From: Pseudoxanthomonas suwonensis 11-1
GTDB taxonomy: Bacteria; Pseudomonadota; Gammaproteobacteria; Xanthomonadales; Xanthomonadaceae
Direction: 5' to 3'
Assembly (NCBI RefSeq): GCF_000185965.1
Contig: NC_014924.1
Span: forward strand, 1,798,001-1,862,000
Length of the DNA: 64,000 bases
Within the stretch, counting starts at the first letter, position 1, and every line of letters starts with the position of its first letter. Under the pieces are notes generated by a model that saw only the letters and a program-made list of their open reading frames with translations, was not told the origin of the DNA and searched no databases. The translations under genes were made by a program, and so were the position numbers. Positions 35,218 to 43,585 of this stretch are shown here, in pieces.

Positions 35218-36960
35218 ATGCTGACCCATCTCGCCCTGAAGGATTTCGCCGTCGTCCGCGCCACGGAACTGGAGTTCGGACCCGGCATGACCGTGATCTC
35301 CGGCGAAACCGGCGCCGGCAAGTCGCTGCTGGTGGACGCCCTCGGCTTCCTGTCCGGACTGCGCGCCGACAGCGGCGTGGTCCGCCACGGCAGCGAGCGC
35401 GCCGAGCTGGCCGCTGGCTTCGACCTGTCCGGCAACGCCCTCGCGCGCCAGTGGCTGCGCGAGCAGGAACTGGACGAGGACGACGAGCAGTGCCAGCTGC
35501 GCCGGGTGATCCGCGCCGATGGCGGCTCCCGGGCCTGGATCAACGGCCGCCCGGTGACCCTGGCCCAGCTGGGCGAACTGGCCGGGCTCCTGGTGGAGAT
35601 CCACGGCCAGCACGAGCACCAGTCCCTGCTCGCCCGCGCCAGCCAGCTGGCGCTGCTGGACGCCCACGCCCGCAACGACGCCGAACGCGCCGCCGTGCGC
35701 GAGGCGGCCGCGGACTGGCAGTCCCTGCTGGACGAGCGCGAGGCCCTGCAGTCGCGCGGCGACGTCGGCGATCGCATCGGCTGGCTGGAACACCAGCTGG
35801 CCGAGCTGGAGCGCGAGGACCTGGACCCGGCGGCGCTGGAAGCCCTGGACCTGGCCCATCGCCGCCAGGCCAATGCCGCCGGGCTGATCGCAGCCTGCGA
35901 GGAGGCCCTGGCCCGGATCGACGGCGACGAAGGCCCGTCGCTGGCCAGCCTGCTGCAGCAGGCCCGCGGCGGCCTGTCCCGGTTCGCCGGCGACGAGCCG
36001 CGCCTAGGCGAGGTCGACACCCTGCTGGAAGGCGCCTCGGTCCAGCTGCAGGAGGCCCTTGCCCTGCTCGGCCGGGTCCGCGACGACCTGGACCTGGACC
36101 CGGACCGCTTCGAGGAGCTGGAGCGCAGGCTCACCCGCATCCACGACCTGTCGCGCAAGCATCGCCTGCCGGTGGCCGAACTGGCCGCCCACCGCGACGC
36201 CGTGGCCGCCGAGCTGGAGTTGCTGCGCGGCGCCGGCGACCGCCTGCTGCAGCTGGATGCCGAGATCGCCCGCGCCAGCGCCCGCTGGAGCGAGGCCGCC
36301 GCTGCGCTCACCGCTACCCGCGGCGCGGCCGGCGAGGCGCTGGCGACCGCCACCACCGCCCTGATCGACGAGCTGGGCATGGGCGGCGGACGCTTCCTGG
36401 TCGAGCTGGAGCCTGCGCCCGCCGCCGGCACCCGCCCGGACCCGAACGGCGCCGAGCGGGTTGAGTTTCTGGTCGCGGCCAACGCCGGCCAGCCGCCGCG
36501 CCCGCTGCGCAAGGTCGCTTCCGGCGGCGAGCTGTCGCGCATCTCGCTGGCGATCGAGGTCGCCGCGCTGGGTTCGGACGCGGTGCCGACGATGGTGTTC
36601 GACGAGGTCGATTCGGGCATCGGCGGCGCCGTGGCCGAGATCGTCGGGCGCAAGCTGCGCGCCCTGGGCCGTTCGCGCCAGGTGCTGTGCGTGACCCACC
36701 AGCCGCAGGTCGCGGCCCAGGGCCATGCCCACTACAGGGTCAGCAAGGCGCCAGTGGAAGGCATCACCCGCAGTTCGGTCGAGCGCCTGGACGGCGAAGG
36801 CCGGCTGGCCGAGGTGGCGCGCATGCTCGGCGGCGTCGAGGTCGGCCCGGAAGCCCACGCCGCCGCCCGCCGGCTGCTGGAGGAAGCGGTGGCCGCCGAT
36901 GCGGCAGAGTCCGCGCCCAGGCGTGGCGGCTCGCGCCAGCGCGCCGCGGCAGCCCGCTGA
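35218..36960 (+). CDS. recN: DNA repair protein RecN
   Basis: A 580-residue SMC-like ATPase of double-strand-break repair. Walker A GETGAGKS is at 28-35, long coiled-coil arms span about 150-370, and the C-terminal lobe holds the signature KVASGGELSRISLAIE and Walker B TMVFDEVDSGIGG, then VTHQPQVAAQ. The ATG at 35218 is used. TACAAT sits exactly six bases before it, so the transcript may be leaderless; a GTG two codons upstream is the alternative. No LexA box is evident. Confidence 0.95.
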   Translation: MLTHLALKDFAVVRATELEFGPGMTVISGETGAGKSLLVDALGFLSGLRADSGVVRHGSERAELAAGFDLSGNALARQWLREQELDEDDEQCQLRRVIRADGGSRAWINGRPVTLAQLGELAGLLVEIHGQHEHQSLLARASQLALLDAHARNDAERAAVREAAADWQSLLDEREALQSRGDVGDRIGWLEHQLAELEREDLDPAALEALDLAHRRQANAAGLIAACEEALARIDGDEGPSLASLLQQARGGLSRFAGDEPRLGEVDTLLEGASVQLQEALALLGRVRDDLDLDPDRFEELERRLTRIHDLSRKHRLPVAELAAHRDAVAAELELLRGAGDRLLQLDAEIARASARWSEAAAALTATRGAAGEALATATTALIDELGMGGGRFLVELEPAPAAGTRPDPNGAERVEFLVAANAGQPPRPLRKVASGGELSRISLAIEVAALGSDAVPTMVFDEVDSGIGGAVAEIVGRKLRALGRSRQVLCVTHQPQVAAQGHAHYRVSKAPVEGITRSSVERLDGEGRLAEVARMLGGVEVGPEAHAAARRLLEEAVAADAAESAPRRGGSRQRAAAAR

Positions 36961-36985
36961 GGCGCCCACCCCTTGCTGCAACGAA

Positions 36986-37008
36986 AACGGCGCCCCTGGG
37001 GCGCCGTT
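36986..37008. terminator. Bidirectional terminator between recN and fur
   Basis: The 11-bp stem AACGGCGCCCC / GGGGCGCCGTT spans the gap between convergent recN and fur; on the minus strand TTTTCGTTGC follows. Confidence 0.8.
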
Positions 37009-37030
37009 GCTTCATCGGCCGAGGCGACCT

Positions 37031-37438
37031 TCAGCGCCGCGGGCGGCGCACGTAAAGGACCAGCGAGTGGTCCTCCAGCTCGTAGCCGTGCTGGGCGGCG
37101 ATCTCGCGCTGCAGTTTCTCGATCTCGGCGCTCTCGAACTCGATGATCTTGCCGGTGTCCAGGTCGACCATGTGGTCGTGGTGGTCGCCGCGGTCCAGCT
37201 CGTAGATGGCCTGGCCGCCCTCGAAGTTGTGCTTGATCACCAGCCCGGCCGCCTCGAACTGGGTCAGCACGCGGTACACGGTGGCCAGGCCGATCTCGTC
37301 GCCCTGCTCCAGCAGGCGGCGGTAGATCGCCTCGGCGGTCAGGTGGTGCTGGGGCTGTTTCTCCTCCAACAACTCGAGGATGCGTACCCGCGGGTGGGTC
37401 ACCTTCAGGCCCACGCGACGAAGTTCGTTGGATTCCAT
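37031..37438 (-). CDS. fur: Ferric uptake regulator Fur
   Basis: A 135-residue Fur. The winged helix includes LTAEAIYRRLLEQGDEIGLATVYRVLTQFEAAG (about 33-65) and the metal/dimer domain HHDHMVDLDTGKIIEFES. The structural-zinc CxxC pair of E. coli Fur is missing (here the segment reads VDLDTG), and the protein has no cysteine at all, so metal binding must rest on His, Asp and Glu. Divergent from bamE, a conserved arrangement. It is the likely repressor of feoAB at 21 kb. Confidence 0.95.
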   Translation of the reverse strand: MESNELRRVGLKVTHPRVRILELLEEKQPQHHLTAEAIYRRLLEQGDEIGLATVYRVLTQFEAAGLVIKHNFEGGQAIYELDRGDHHDHMVDLDTGKIIEFESAEIEKLQREIAAQHGYELEDHSLVLYVRRPRR

Positions 37439-37544
37439 GCCCTAGCTCCATTCACTGCCGGTTTACCGCCGCCGCCCCGCAGGGAGGCCGCTCGACGCGC
37501 CGGGAGTGTATCATCGGGACCACTTTCACCCCCGCGTACACGCA

Positions 37545-37946
37545 ATGCCAAGCCTGTCCCGCCTGCTGCTGATCGCCCCCGTCTCGCTGGCCCTCGCCGG
37601 TTGCGGCATCCTCTACAAGCAGCCGATCTACCAGGGCAACCTGATGGAAAAGGACGCGGTGGACCAGCTGCGTCCGGGCCTGAGCAAGCAGCAGGTCGCC
37701 GGCCTGCTCGGCACGCCGTCCCTGGCCGATCCGTTCCACGCCCAGCGCTGGGACTACGCCGCCAGCGAGCGCACCGACCGCGCCGGCAACGTGGAAGCCA
37801 AGACCCTGACCCTGCACTTCGAGAACGACACACTCGTGCGCTGGGAAGGCGACTACTTCCCCGAGCAGGACCTGGAGCTGGCCCGCAAGTCGCTGCGCCA
37901 GTTCGGCCCGAACATCGCCAAGGACAAGGACAAGCGCCGCCGCTGA
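37545..37946 (+). CDS. bamE: Outer membrane assembly lipoprotein BamE
   Basis: A 133-residue lipoprotein of the BAM complex (older name SmpA). The lipobox is LALAGC (Cys20). The BamE fold shows QGNLMEKDAVDQLRPGLSKQQVAGLLGTP and WDYAASERTDR. It helps insert beta-barrel proteins such as those encoded at 1221 and 9434. TATCAT at 37509-37514 may be its -10. A basic tail KDKDKRRR ends the protein. Confidence 0.93.
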   Translation: MPSLSRLLLIAPVSLALAGCGILYKQPIYQGNLMEKDAVDQLRPGLSKQQVAGLLGTPSLADPFHAQRWDYAASERTDRAGNVEAKTLTLHFENDTLVRWEGDYFPEQDLELARKSLRQFGPNIAKDKDKRRR

Positions 37947-37949
37947 GTT

Positions 37950-38216
37950 TCAGCGGCCGCCGCGCTGCGCGCCCGCACGCCGCCGGCGCGCTTCCTTGGG
38001 GTCGACCAGCAGCGGCCTCAGCAGCTCCACCCGATCCCCCTCGTGCAGCCGCGTCTCCGGCTGCGCCGCCACGCCAAACACTGCGTAGCCGGCCACCTCG
38101 TCCTTGCCTTCAAGATCGGCCGCGCGCACCGCGTCGGCCACGGTCGCCCCATCCCCGAGTTCCAGCCAGCACTGCGCGAAGCGGTGCGGCCAGGCGATGA
38201 CGACCTCTACCCGCAT
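37950..38216 (-). CDS. rnfH: RnfH family protein
   Basis: An 88-residue ubiquitin-like (beta-grasp) protein of the UPF0125/RnfH family: VEVVIAWPHRFAQCWLELGDGATVADAVRAA at the N-terminus and GDRVELLRPLLVDPKEARRRRA at the end. RnfH is regularly paired with RatA next to smpB; its function is not settled despite the name. It starts 3 bp after the ratA stop and its own stop faces bamE. Confidence 0.9.
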   Translation of the reverse strand: MRVEVVIAWPHRFAQCWLELGDGATVADAVRAADLEGKDEVAGYAVFGVAAQPETRLHEGDRVELLRPLLVDPKEARRRRAGAQRGGR

Positions 38217-38219
38217 CCC

Positions 38220-38648
38220 TCAGGCCTCGCGGTCGGCCACGCGCACGAAGTCGTCGACCATGCGGTCGGCCAACCCCTGGAAGCCGAGGGTGAACACCGG
38301 CCCGAGCAGGCGCGAGGCCGGCTCGAACTCCAGGGTCAGGCTGACCTTGCACGAGGATTCGTCCAGGGCATGGAAGATCCACACGCCGTGCAGCTTGCGG
38401 AACGGGCCATCGCGCAGCTGCATGTCGATGCGGCCGGGGCGCTCCAGGCGGTTCTCGGTGGTGAACCAGGTGCGCAGCGAACCCAGGCCCAGGTCCAGGC
38501 GCGCGACCATGCGGTCCTCTTCCTGCTCCAGGATCCGGGCCTGCTCGCACCATGAGAAACGCCGCGGGTAGGCGGCCACGTCGTTGACCAGGTCGAACAT
38601 GCGGGTCGCCGGATGGCCGACCAGGGCACTGCGGGTGATGCTTGGCAT
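38220..38648 (-). CDS. ratA: RatA / Coq10-family START-like protein
   Basis: A 142-residue START-fold protein: [33 protein letters not shown] at the N-terminus and [35 protein letters not shown] at the end. Members have been described both as RatA, an inhibitor of 70S formation, and as Coq10-like quinone-binding proteins; sequence cannot decide. It is divergent from smpB and paired with rnfH, as in other gammaproteobacteria. Confidence 0.9.
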   Translation of the reverse strand: MPSITRSALVGHPATRMFDLVNDVAAYPRRFSWCEQARILEQEEDRMVARLDLGLGSLRTWFTTENRLERPGRIDMQLRDGPFRKLHGVWIFHALDESSCKVSLTLEFEPASRLLGPVFTLGFQGLADRMVDDFVRVADREA

Positions 38649-38695
38649 TTAACCTAGGGCGTCTGCGGCCGCCCGATTTGGGCGACAATGGAGGG

Positions 38696-39211
38696 ATGAG
38701 CAAGAAACCGCCCAATGATAAGGCAAAGGCCAAATCCAAGGCCGAGCCAGCCACCCGCACCATCGCCCTGAACAAGCGCGCGAAGTTCGAGTACCACCTG
38801 GTCGAGCGTTTCGAGGCCGGCCTGGCGCTGCAGGGCTGGGAGGTCAAGGCGATCCGCGCCGGCCGCGCCAACCTGACCGACGGCTACGCCTATGTCCAGG
38901 ACGGCGAGATCTACCTGATCGGCGCCCAGGTCACGCCGCTGATCCAGGCCTCCACCCACGTGGTGGCCAACGACCGCCGCACCCGCAAGCTGCTGCTGCA
39001 CCGGCACGAGATCGACAAGCTGATCGGCGGCGTCCAGCGCGACGGCTACACCATCGTGCCCACCGCGATGTACTGGAAGGGCAACAAGGTCAAGCTGGAG
39101 ATCGCCCTGGCCAAGGGCAAGCAGGAGCACGACAAGCGCGATACCGCGAAGGAACGCGACTGGCAGCGCGAGAAGCAGCGGGTCATGCGCCGGCACAACA
39201 AGGACGCCTGA
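38696..39211 (+). CDS. smpB: SsrA-binding protein SmpB
   Basis: A 171-residue partner of tmRNA in ribosome rescue. The OB-type barrel includes [36 protein letters not shown] and ends in the basic tail [19 protein letters not shown], which enters the empty A site. The N-terminal 20 residues are Lys-rich and longer than usual. ATG 38696, with GACAAT and GGAGGG directly upstream. Its RNA partner ssrA lies just downstream on the other strand. Confidence 0.97.
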   Translation: MSKKPPNDKAKAKSKAEPATRTIALNKRAKFEYHLVERFEAGLALQGWEVKAIRAGRANLTDGYAYVQDGEIYLIGAQVTPLIQASTHVVANDRRTRKLLLHRHEIDKLIGGVQRDGYTIVPTAMYWKGNKVKLEIALAKGKQEHDKRDTAKERDWQREKQRVMRRHNKDA

Positions 39212-39232
39212 GCGCGCCGAGCAGGCAAGAAA

Positions 39233-39258
39233 AAAAGCCCGGGTTTCCCCGGGCTTTT
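39233..39258. terminator. Shared bidirectional terminator of smpB and ssrA
   Basis: The 11-bp stem AAAAGCCCGGG / CCCGGGCTTTT, TTTC loop, with T-runs on both strands. It ends smpB on the plus strand and ssrA on the minus strand. Confidence 0.92.
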
Positions 39259-39264
39259 CGCTTT

Positions 39265-39620
39265 TGGTGGAGGTGGGCGGAGTTGAACCGCCGTCCGAAG
39301 GTACTCGGTCTCCGGCACTACATGCTTAGCTCACCGTTGGTTCTCGTCCCTCGGCAGCACGGCGTGCTAAGCGCACCTCGGGACATGCCTGTTGAGTCTT
39401 GACCGCTGGCTGACAGGTAACCACCAGCGGAGCATCCCGTGATAATGACCCTACATCCACGAGCACAGGCACAAGTGGGTTCGGGGCTACGCCTTAAGCG
39501 GCGAGAGCGTAGTTGTCGTCGTTGGCAACTATGAGTTTTGCCGCTGGATTAACGAGGAAAGCTGCCCCCTCGGCATGCGCCAGTCGACTTCGCATCCCCC
39601 GTCGAAACCAGGACACCCCC
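39265..39620 (-). ncRNA. ssrA: Transfer-messenger RNA (tmRNA)
   Basis: A 356-nt one-piece tmRNA. The 5' end GGGGGTGTCCTGGTTTCGAC pairs through GGGGGTG with CACCTCC at the 3' end, which has an encoded CCA (39267-39265) and a T arm GGTTCAACTCC. The tag reading frame gives ANDDNYALAA and stops at TAA (39496-39494), close to E. coli ANDENYALAA. With SmpB it frees stalled ribosomes and marks the product for proteolysis. Confidence 0.97.
39494..39526 (-). other. tmRNA tag reading frame (ANDDNYALAA)
   Basis: Resume codon GCC, then AAC GAC GAC AAC TAC GCT CTC GCC GCT and the stop TAA. The final LAA is the ClpXP recognition end. Confidence 0.93.
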
Positions 39621-39658
39621 GGAAACTTCGGGCGAAGTTGCATCGCCAGACGGTGACC

Positions 39659-39687
39659 AGTGTAGGGACGGCCACCTGCCCGCACAA
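39659..39687 (-). promoter_or_regulatory. Promoter of ssrA
   Basis: TTGTGC (39687-39682), 17-bp spacer, TACACT (39664-39659). It would give a leader of about 30 nt before the mature 5' end, to be removed by RNase P as for other tmRNAs. Confidence 0.55.
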
Positions 39688-39767
39688 GGCGCACGGCTTT
39701 CCAGGCACGGATACGGTTCATGCACCGGGTTTCACCCGGCGCCCCGCCCCGCCCTAGCCTGTGCCCC

Positions 39768-40427
39768 ATGCCCCGCAAGGACGATCCCGAGCGCGTAGAG
39801 CAGGCGCCGCGGCTGGCCAGGCCAGTGGACGAGGTGCCGCAAGGCAGCCTGTCGGCCCTGCGCCGGGAGGCGGCCGGTTGCCGGCGATGCCCGCTGTGGC
39901 GACCCGCCACCCAGACCGTGTTCGGCGCCGGCCCGGCACGCGCGCAGGTCCTGCTGGTCGGCGAGCAGCCCGGCGACCGCGAGGACCTGGAAGGCAAACC
40001 CTTCGTCGGCCCCGCCGGACAGCTGCTGCGCAAGGCGCTGGTCGAGGCCGGCCTGGCTCCGCAATCGCTTTACCTGACCAACACCGTCAAGCACTTCAAG
40101 TTCCAGCCACGCGGCAAGCGCCGCCTGCACCAGCGCGCCAACGCCGCCGAGCAGGCGGCCTGCCGGCCCTGGCTGGCTGCCGAGCTGGACCGGATCAACC
40201 CGGATATCGTCGTCGCGCTGGGTGCGATGGCGGCGCAGACGCTGTTCGGACCGGGTTTCCGCCTCACCCACCAGCGCGGCCAGTGGCAACGCCTCGGCCC
40301 GCATACGCAGGCACTGGCCACCTGGCATCCGTCCGCCATCCTGCGCATGCGGTCGCCGGAGCGCGAAGCCGCTTACGCGCAGCTGCTGGCCGACCTTCGC
40401 CGCCTGCACGACCCGCCCGCGGGCTAA
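39768..40427 (+). CDS. udgX: UdgX-type uracil-DNA-binding protein (UDG superfamily)
   Basis: A 219-residue family 4-like UDG. It shows LLVGEQPGDREDLEGKPFVG (GEQPG at 65-69), the iron-sulfur Cys pair C38/C41 with a later Cys near 132, and the UdgX-specific loop KRRLH with His121, followed by HPSAILR near 187. In mycobacterial UdgX this KRRIH His forms a covalent bond with the abasic site after uracil removal, so the protein stays attached to DNA. The ATG at 39768 is used. It stands upstream of a small Cys-rich gene and is not fused to a radical-SAM partner. Confidence 0.85.
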   Translation: MPRKDDPERVEQAPRLARPVDEVPQGSLSALRREAAGCRRCPLWRPATQTVFGAGPARAQVLLVGEQPGDREDLEGKPFVGPAGQLLRKALVEAGLAPQSLYLTNTVKHFKFQPRGKRRLHQRANAAEQAACRPWLAAELDRINPDIVVALGAMAAQTLFGPGFRLTHQRGQWQRLGPHTQALATWHPSAILRMRSPEREAAYAQLLADLRRLHDPPAG

Positions 40428-40524
40428 CCGGCTGCAGTGATTGCATCGCCCGCGCGGCGCCCTCGCCCGCTGTTCACGGCCGCGGCGCTGCAATGGTCCG
40501 GGTTTCCACACCGGAGTACGCCCC

Positions 40525-40761
40525 ATGGCCCGATGCGACCTGTGCGGCAACGACTACGACAAGGCCTTCAAGGTCACCCTGGCCGACGGCAGCGGCGGCA
40601 CCTACGACTCGTTCGAATGCGCGATCCAGGCGCTGGCGCCGACCTGCGAGCACTGCGGCTGCCGGATCATCGGCCACGGCGCCGAGAGCGACGGCCGCTT
40701 CTTCTGCTGCGCGCACTGCGCCACCCACGCCGGGGTCGAGGGCATCGACGACCGGGCCTGA
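40525..40761 (+). CDS. Small Cys-rich zinc-binding protein (hypothetical)
   Basis: A 78-residue protein with nine cysteines: CDLC at 4-7, one in FECAI, CEHCGC in the middle and CCAHC near the C-terminus. These can build one or two zinc sites. It resembles small metal-binding proteins found in many bacteria and sometimes called metallothionein-like, but no function is established. It starts 97 bp after udgX on the same strand. Confidence 0.7.
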   Translation: MARCDLCGNDYDKAFKVTLADGSGGTYDSFECAIQALAPTCEHCGCRIIGHGAESDGRFFCCAHCATHAGVEGIDDRA

Positions 40762-40769
40762 TGCCCGCC

Positions 40770-41240
40770 CTACTTCGGCGGGTCCTCCGGCGCAACCAGG
40801 TTGCGCCGTTCGAACCAGCGCAGCAAGGTCAGCACCGCGAGGGTCAGCATGGCGATGGCGAAGCCCAGCGCCAGGTAGCCGAAGCCCACGGTGATGCCGA
40901 TCGCCGCCACCGTCAGCAGGGACGCGGCCGTGGTGATGCCCTGCACCCCGTCGCCCTTGCGGCTGGCGAAGATGGTGCCGGCGCCGATGAAGGAAACGCC
41001 GGCCACCACCGCCTCGACCAGGCGCAGCGGATCGATGCGCAGGCCGGTGCCGGCGTAGTGGTCGTCCTCCAGCACCATCCGGCTCAGTCCCAGCAGCAGG
41101 GCCGAGGTGCCCGCAACCAGCATGTGGGTACGGAAGCCGGCCGGTCGGTCCTTCAGTTCACGCTCGTAGCCGATGGCCCCGCCGAGGGCCATCGCATAGA
41201 CCACGGCCGGCAGCACGCGAAGTTGTTCCATCCATTCCAT
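40770..41240 (-). CDS. MgtC/SapB family membrane protein
   Basis: A 156-residue inner membrane protein with four or five helices. The MgtC core is clear: GGAIGYERELKDRPAGFRTHMLVAGTSALLL and VSFIGAGTIFASRKGDGVQGITTAASLL. MgtC proteins affect magnesium-limited growth and F1Fo-ATPase activity in pathogens; the SapB-type short form here lacks the C-terminal cytoplasmic domain. It is convergent with the small Cys-rich gene and 54 bp behind the efflux operon, so read-through is possible. Confidence 0.88.
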   Translation of the reverse strand: MEWMEQLRVLPAVVYAMALGGAIGYERELKDRPAGFRTHMLVAGTSALLLGLSRMVLEDDHYAGTGLRIDPLRLVEAVVAGVSFIGAGTIFASRKGDGVQGITTAASLLTVAAIGITVGFGYLALGFAIAMLTLAVLTLLRWFERRNLVAPEDPPK

Positions 41241-41294
41241 GCGCGCACCTTCCCCGGCGCCGCGCGCAGGCGCCGTGAAGGATGGCGACGCGCC

Positions 41295-42743
41295 TCAATG
41301 CCCCAGCGGCGGTACCCATTGCGCGGCGGCAATACCAGCCTCCGTGGAGGTCCCGGGCGCATCCGCACGGGCCTGGGTGCCACCCAGCGCCTTGTACACC
41401 GCCACCGCGGCGATGTTGACCGCCGCCTCGGCCTCGGCCAGGGCGTCGTCGGCGGCCAGCTGGGTGCGCTGGGCATCGAGCAGGGTCAGGAAGTCGGTGC
41501 CGCCTTCGCGGTAGCCGACCTGGGCCAGGCGTTCGGCCTCGCGTGCGGCCTCGGCCTGGTCGACCACGATGCGCAGCCGCTCCTGGCGGCGGGCATAGTC
41601 CTGCAGCGCGTTCTCGGCATCCTCCAGCGCCGCGAGCACGGCCATCTCGTACTGCACCGCCGCCGCGTCGGCGCCGGCCTCGGCCGCGCGCAGGCGTGCG
41701 CGCACGCTGCCCATGTCGAACGCGGCCCAGCTGATCGACGGACTCACCTGCCAGGCCTCGTTGCGCCCGGCCACCAGCGAGGAGAACTCGCCGGACAGGA
41801 AGCCGGCGAAGCCGCGGATGCTGATCCGCGGGAACAGGTCGGCGGTGGCCACCCCTACCCGCGCGGTGGCCGAGGCCAGGCGACGCTCGGCGGCACGCAC
41901 GTCGGGACGGCTGCGCAGCAGCTCGCGGGTATCGCCCAGCGGCAGCTCACGTGCGTAGGCCGCGACCGGCCGGGGTGCCAGCAGCTCGTCCAGCGCCCCC
42001 GGCTGCAGCCCCTGCAGCACGGCGAGCCGGTAGCGCGCGGTCGCCTCCATGGAGCGCAGCAGCGGGATGTCGGCCTCGATCGCCTTCAGCCGCGCACGGC
42101 TGCTGTGCACGTCCAGCGCGCTCCCCGCGCCCAGGTCGCGACGTGTCTCGGTCAGGCGCTGGGTCTGGTCGAGGTTGCGCAGGGTGCGCTCGGCCACCTC
42201 GATCCGCTTCTGGGTGCCGCGCAGCAGGAAGTAGTTGCGCGCCACCTCGGCGGCAATGCTCACCTGCACGTCGTCCAGCCCGGCCTGCTCGGCCTGCAGG
42301 TCGGCGCGCGCGGCTTCGGCGCCGCGACGCAGGCGACCGAACAGGTCCAGTTCCCAGGCCGCATCGAAACCGAGCGTGTAGACCTCGTCGATGCCACCGC
42401 CGGCCGCATCGGGCTGGCGGGTGCGGTCGCCGGTGGCGGCCGCACCCACGTGCGGCCACGGATCCAGCCGACGCTCGCTGAACACCGCGCGTGCCGCGCT
42501 GACGCGGGTCATGGCCAGGCGCAGGTCGGGGTTGGCCAGCAGCGAGTCGCTGACCAGCTTCTCCAGCACCGGGTCGTCGAACTGCGCCCACCACTGGGCC
42601 ACGGCGACGCCGGGGGCGAAGGCTTCGCCGGTCGCGTTGTGCAGGTTCACGTCCGGCGGTACCGGAACGCGGTAGTCGGGCCCGACCGCGCACGCCGAGA
42701 GCACGGCGGTGGCGACGGCCACTACAAGGGTGCGGATCACCAT
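41295..42743 (-). CDS. Outer membrane efflux lipoprotein (OprM/NodT family)
   Basis: A 482-residue outer membrane factor. The lipobox is LSACAVGPDY (Cys18). Two repeated OEP halves carry long heptad coiled coils (for example LRLAMTRVSAARAVF and ALEDAENALQDYARRQERL) and build the trimeric tunnel. It is the exit duct for the RND pump encoded upstream. Its ATG overlaps the end of the preceding SDR gene by 7 bp, so it is translated from the same message as the pump. Confidence 0.93.
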   Translation of the reverse strand: MVIRTLVVAVATAVLSACAVGPDYRVPVPPDVNLHNATGEAFAPGVAVAQWWAQFDDPVLEKLVSDSLLANPDLRLAMTRVSAARAVFSERRLDPWPHVGAAATGDRTRQPDAAGGGIDEVYTLGFDAAWELDLFGRLRRGAEAARADLQAEQAGLDDVQVSIAAEVARNYFLLRGTQKRIEVAERTLRNLDQTQRLTETRRDLGAGSALDVHSSRARLKAIEADIPLLRSMEATARYRLAVLQGLQPGALDELLAPRPVAAYARELPLGDTRELLRSRPDVRAAERRLASATARVGVATADLFPRISIRGFAGFLSGEFSSLVAGRNEAWQVSPSISWAAFDMGSVRARLRAAEAGADAAAVQYEMAVLAALEDAENALQDYARRQERLRIVVDQAEAAREAERLAQVGYREGGTDFLTLLDAQRTQLAADDALAEAEAAVNIAAVAVYKALGGTQARADAPGTSTEAGIAAAQWVPPLGH

Positions 42744-43468
42744 GGCAGCGTTTCTCCCAGGTGGGTGAAGGTTCCGGTGGGGCCGTCGGCGCCCAGCAGT
42801 GCCATCGCGACACTGCTGCGGGCGCCATCGCTGACATCCATTTCGGCCCCGGGATTCATGTCGGTCTTGACGTTGCCGGGATGGATGGCATTGACCTTGA
42901 TCCCCGCTTCGCGCAGTTCCCAGGCCAGCTGCACGGTCCAGGCGTTCACCGCGCTCTTGGAGGCGTTGTAGGCCGGGATCTTGATCGCGTAGTAGTCGGA
43001 CTGCGGGTCGGCCTGCAGGGCGATCGAGCCGAGCACGCTGGACACGTTGACGATCCGCCCGGATCCGGAGGCGCGCAGCAGTGGCAGGAAGGCGCGGGTC
43101 ACCTCGATCACGCCGAACACATTGGTATCGAAGGTTCGGCGCCAGGTTTCGGGGGACTGTTCCGAAGGCTTGCTGTCCCAGTCGTCCAGGGCAACGCCGG
43201 CGTTGTTGACCAGGATGTCGAGCCGGCCATGGCGGCGCTGCACTTCGTCGACGGCGGCGCGGATGCTTTCGCCGTCGGTGACGTCGAGCGCGATTGCCTC
43301 CACCGGCAGGCCCTGGGACTGCAGGCCGAGGCTGGCCTCGACCGCGCGTTCGCGGTCGCGCCCGGCCAGCAGCGTGTGGACCCCGGCCTGCGCCAGCTGG
43401 CGCACGGTTTCCAGGCCGATGCCGCGGGTGGCGCCGGTGACCAGGGCGATACGGGAAGTGGTGTTCAT
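42737..43468 (-). CDS. Short-chain dehydrogenase within the efflux operon
   Basis: A 243-residue classical SDR: TGATRGIG (11-18), NNAG, catalytic Ser in NVSSVLGS, and YNASK with Tyr and Lys. A short insertion (ALQADPQSDYYAIKIPAYNASK region) is typical of carbonyl-reductase-like SDRs. It may reduce a substrate of the pump. Located between the pump and its outer membrane factor, which is unusual. ATG 43468. Confidence 0.87.
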   Translation of the reverse strand: MNTTSRIALVTGATRGIGLETVRQLAQAGVHTLLAGRDRERAVEASLGLQSQGLPVEAIALDVTDGESIRAAVDEVQRRHGRLDILVNNAGVALDDWDSKPSEQSPETWRRTFDTNVFGVIEVTRAFLPLLRASGSGRIVNVSSVLGSIALQADPQSDYYAIKIPAYNASKSAVNAWTVQLAWELREAGIKVNAIHPGNVKTDMNPGAEMDVSDGARSSVAMALLGADGPTGTFTHLGETLPW

Positions 43469-43585
43469 GGATGCGTTTCCTTTGTCATTCGTGGGGGACT
43501 GGCGCGGCGGGGGCGCCGCTGCCAGGAAAGGCTGCCGGCCCGGTGGCGACGGTTCGCGCCACATCCGGACATGGCAGGCGGGAAC

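Noticed and set aside
38220..38648. RatA with RnfH as a toxin-antitoxin pair
   Set aside because: The RatA family also includes Coq10-like quinone-binding proteins and RnfH has no shown antitoxin action; the pair is a conserved chromosomal neighbour of smpB.
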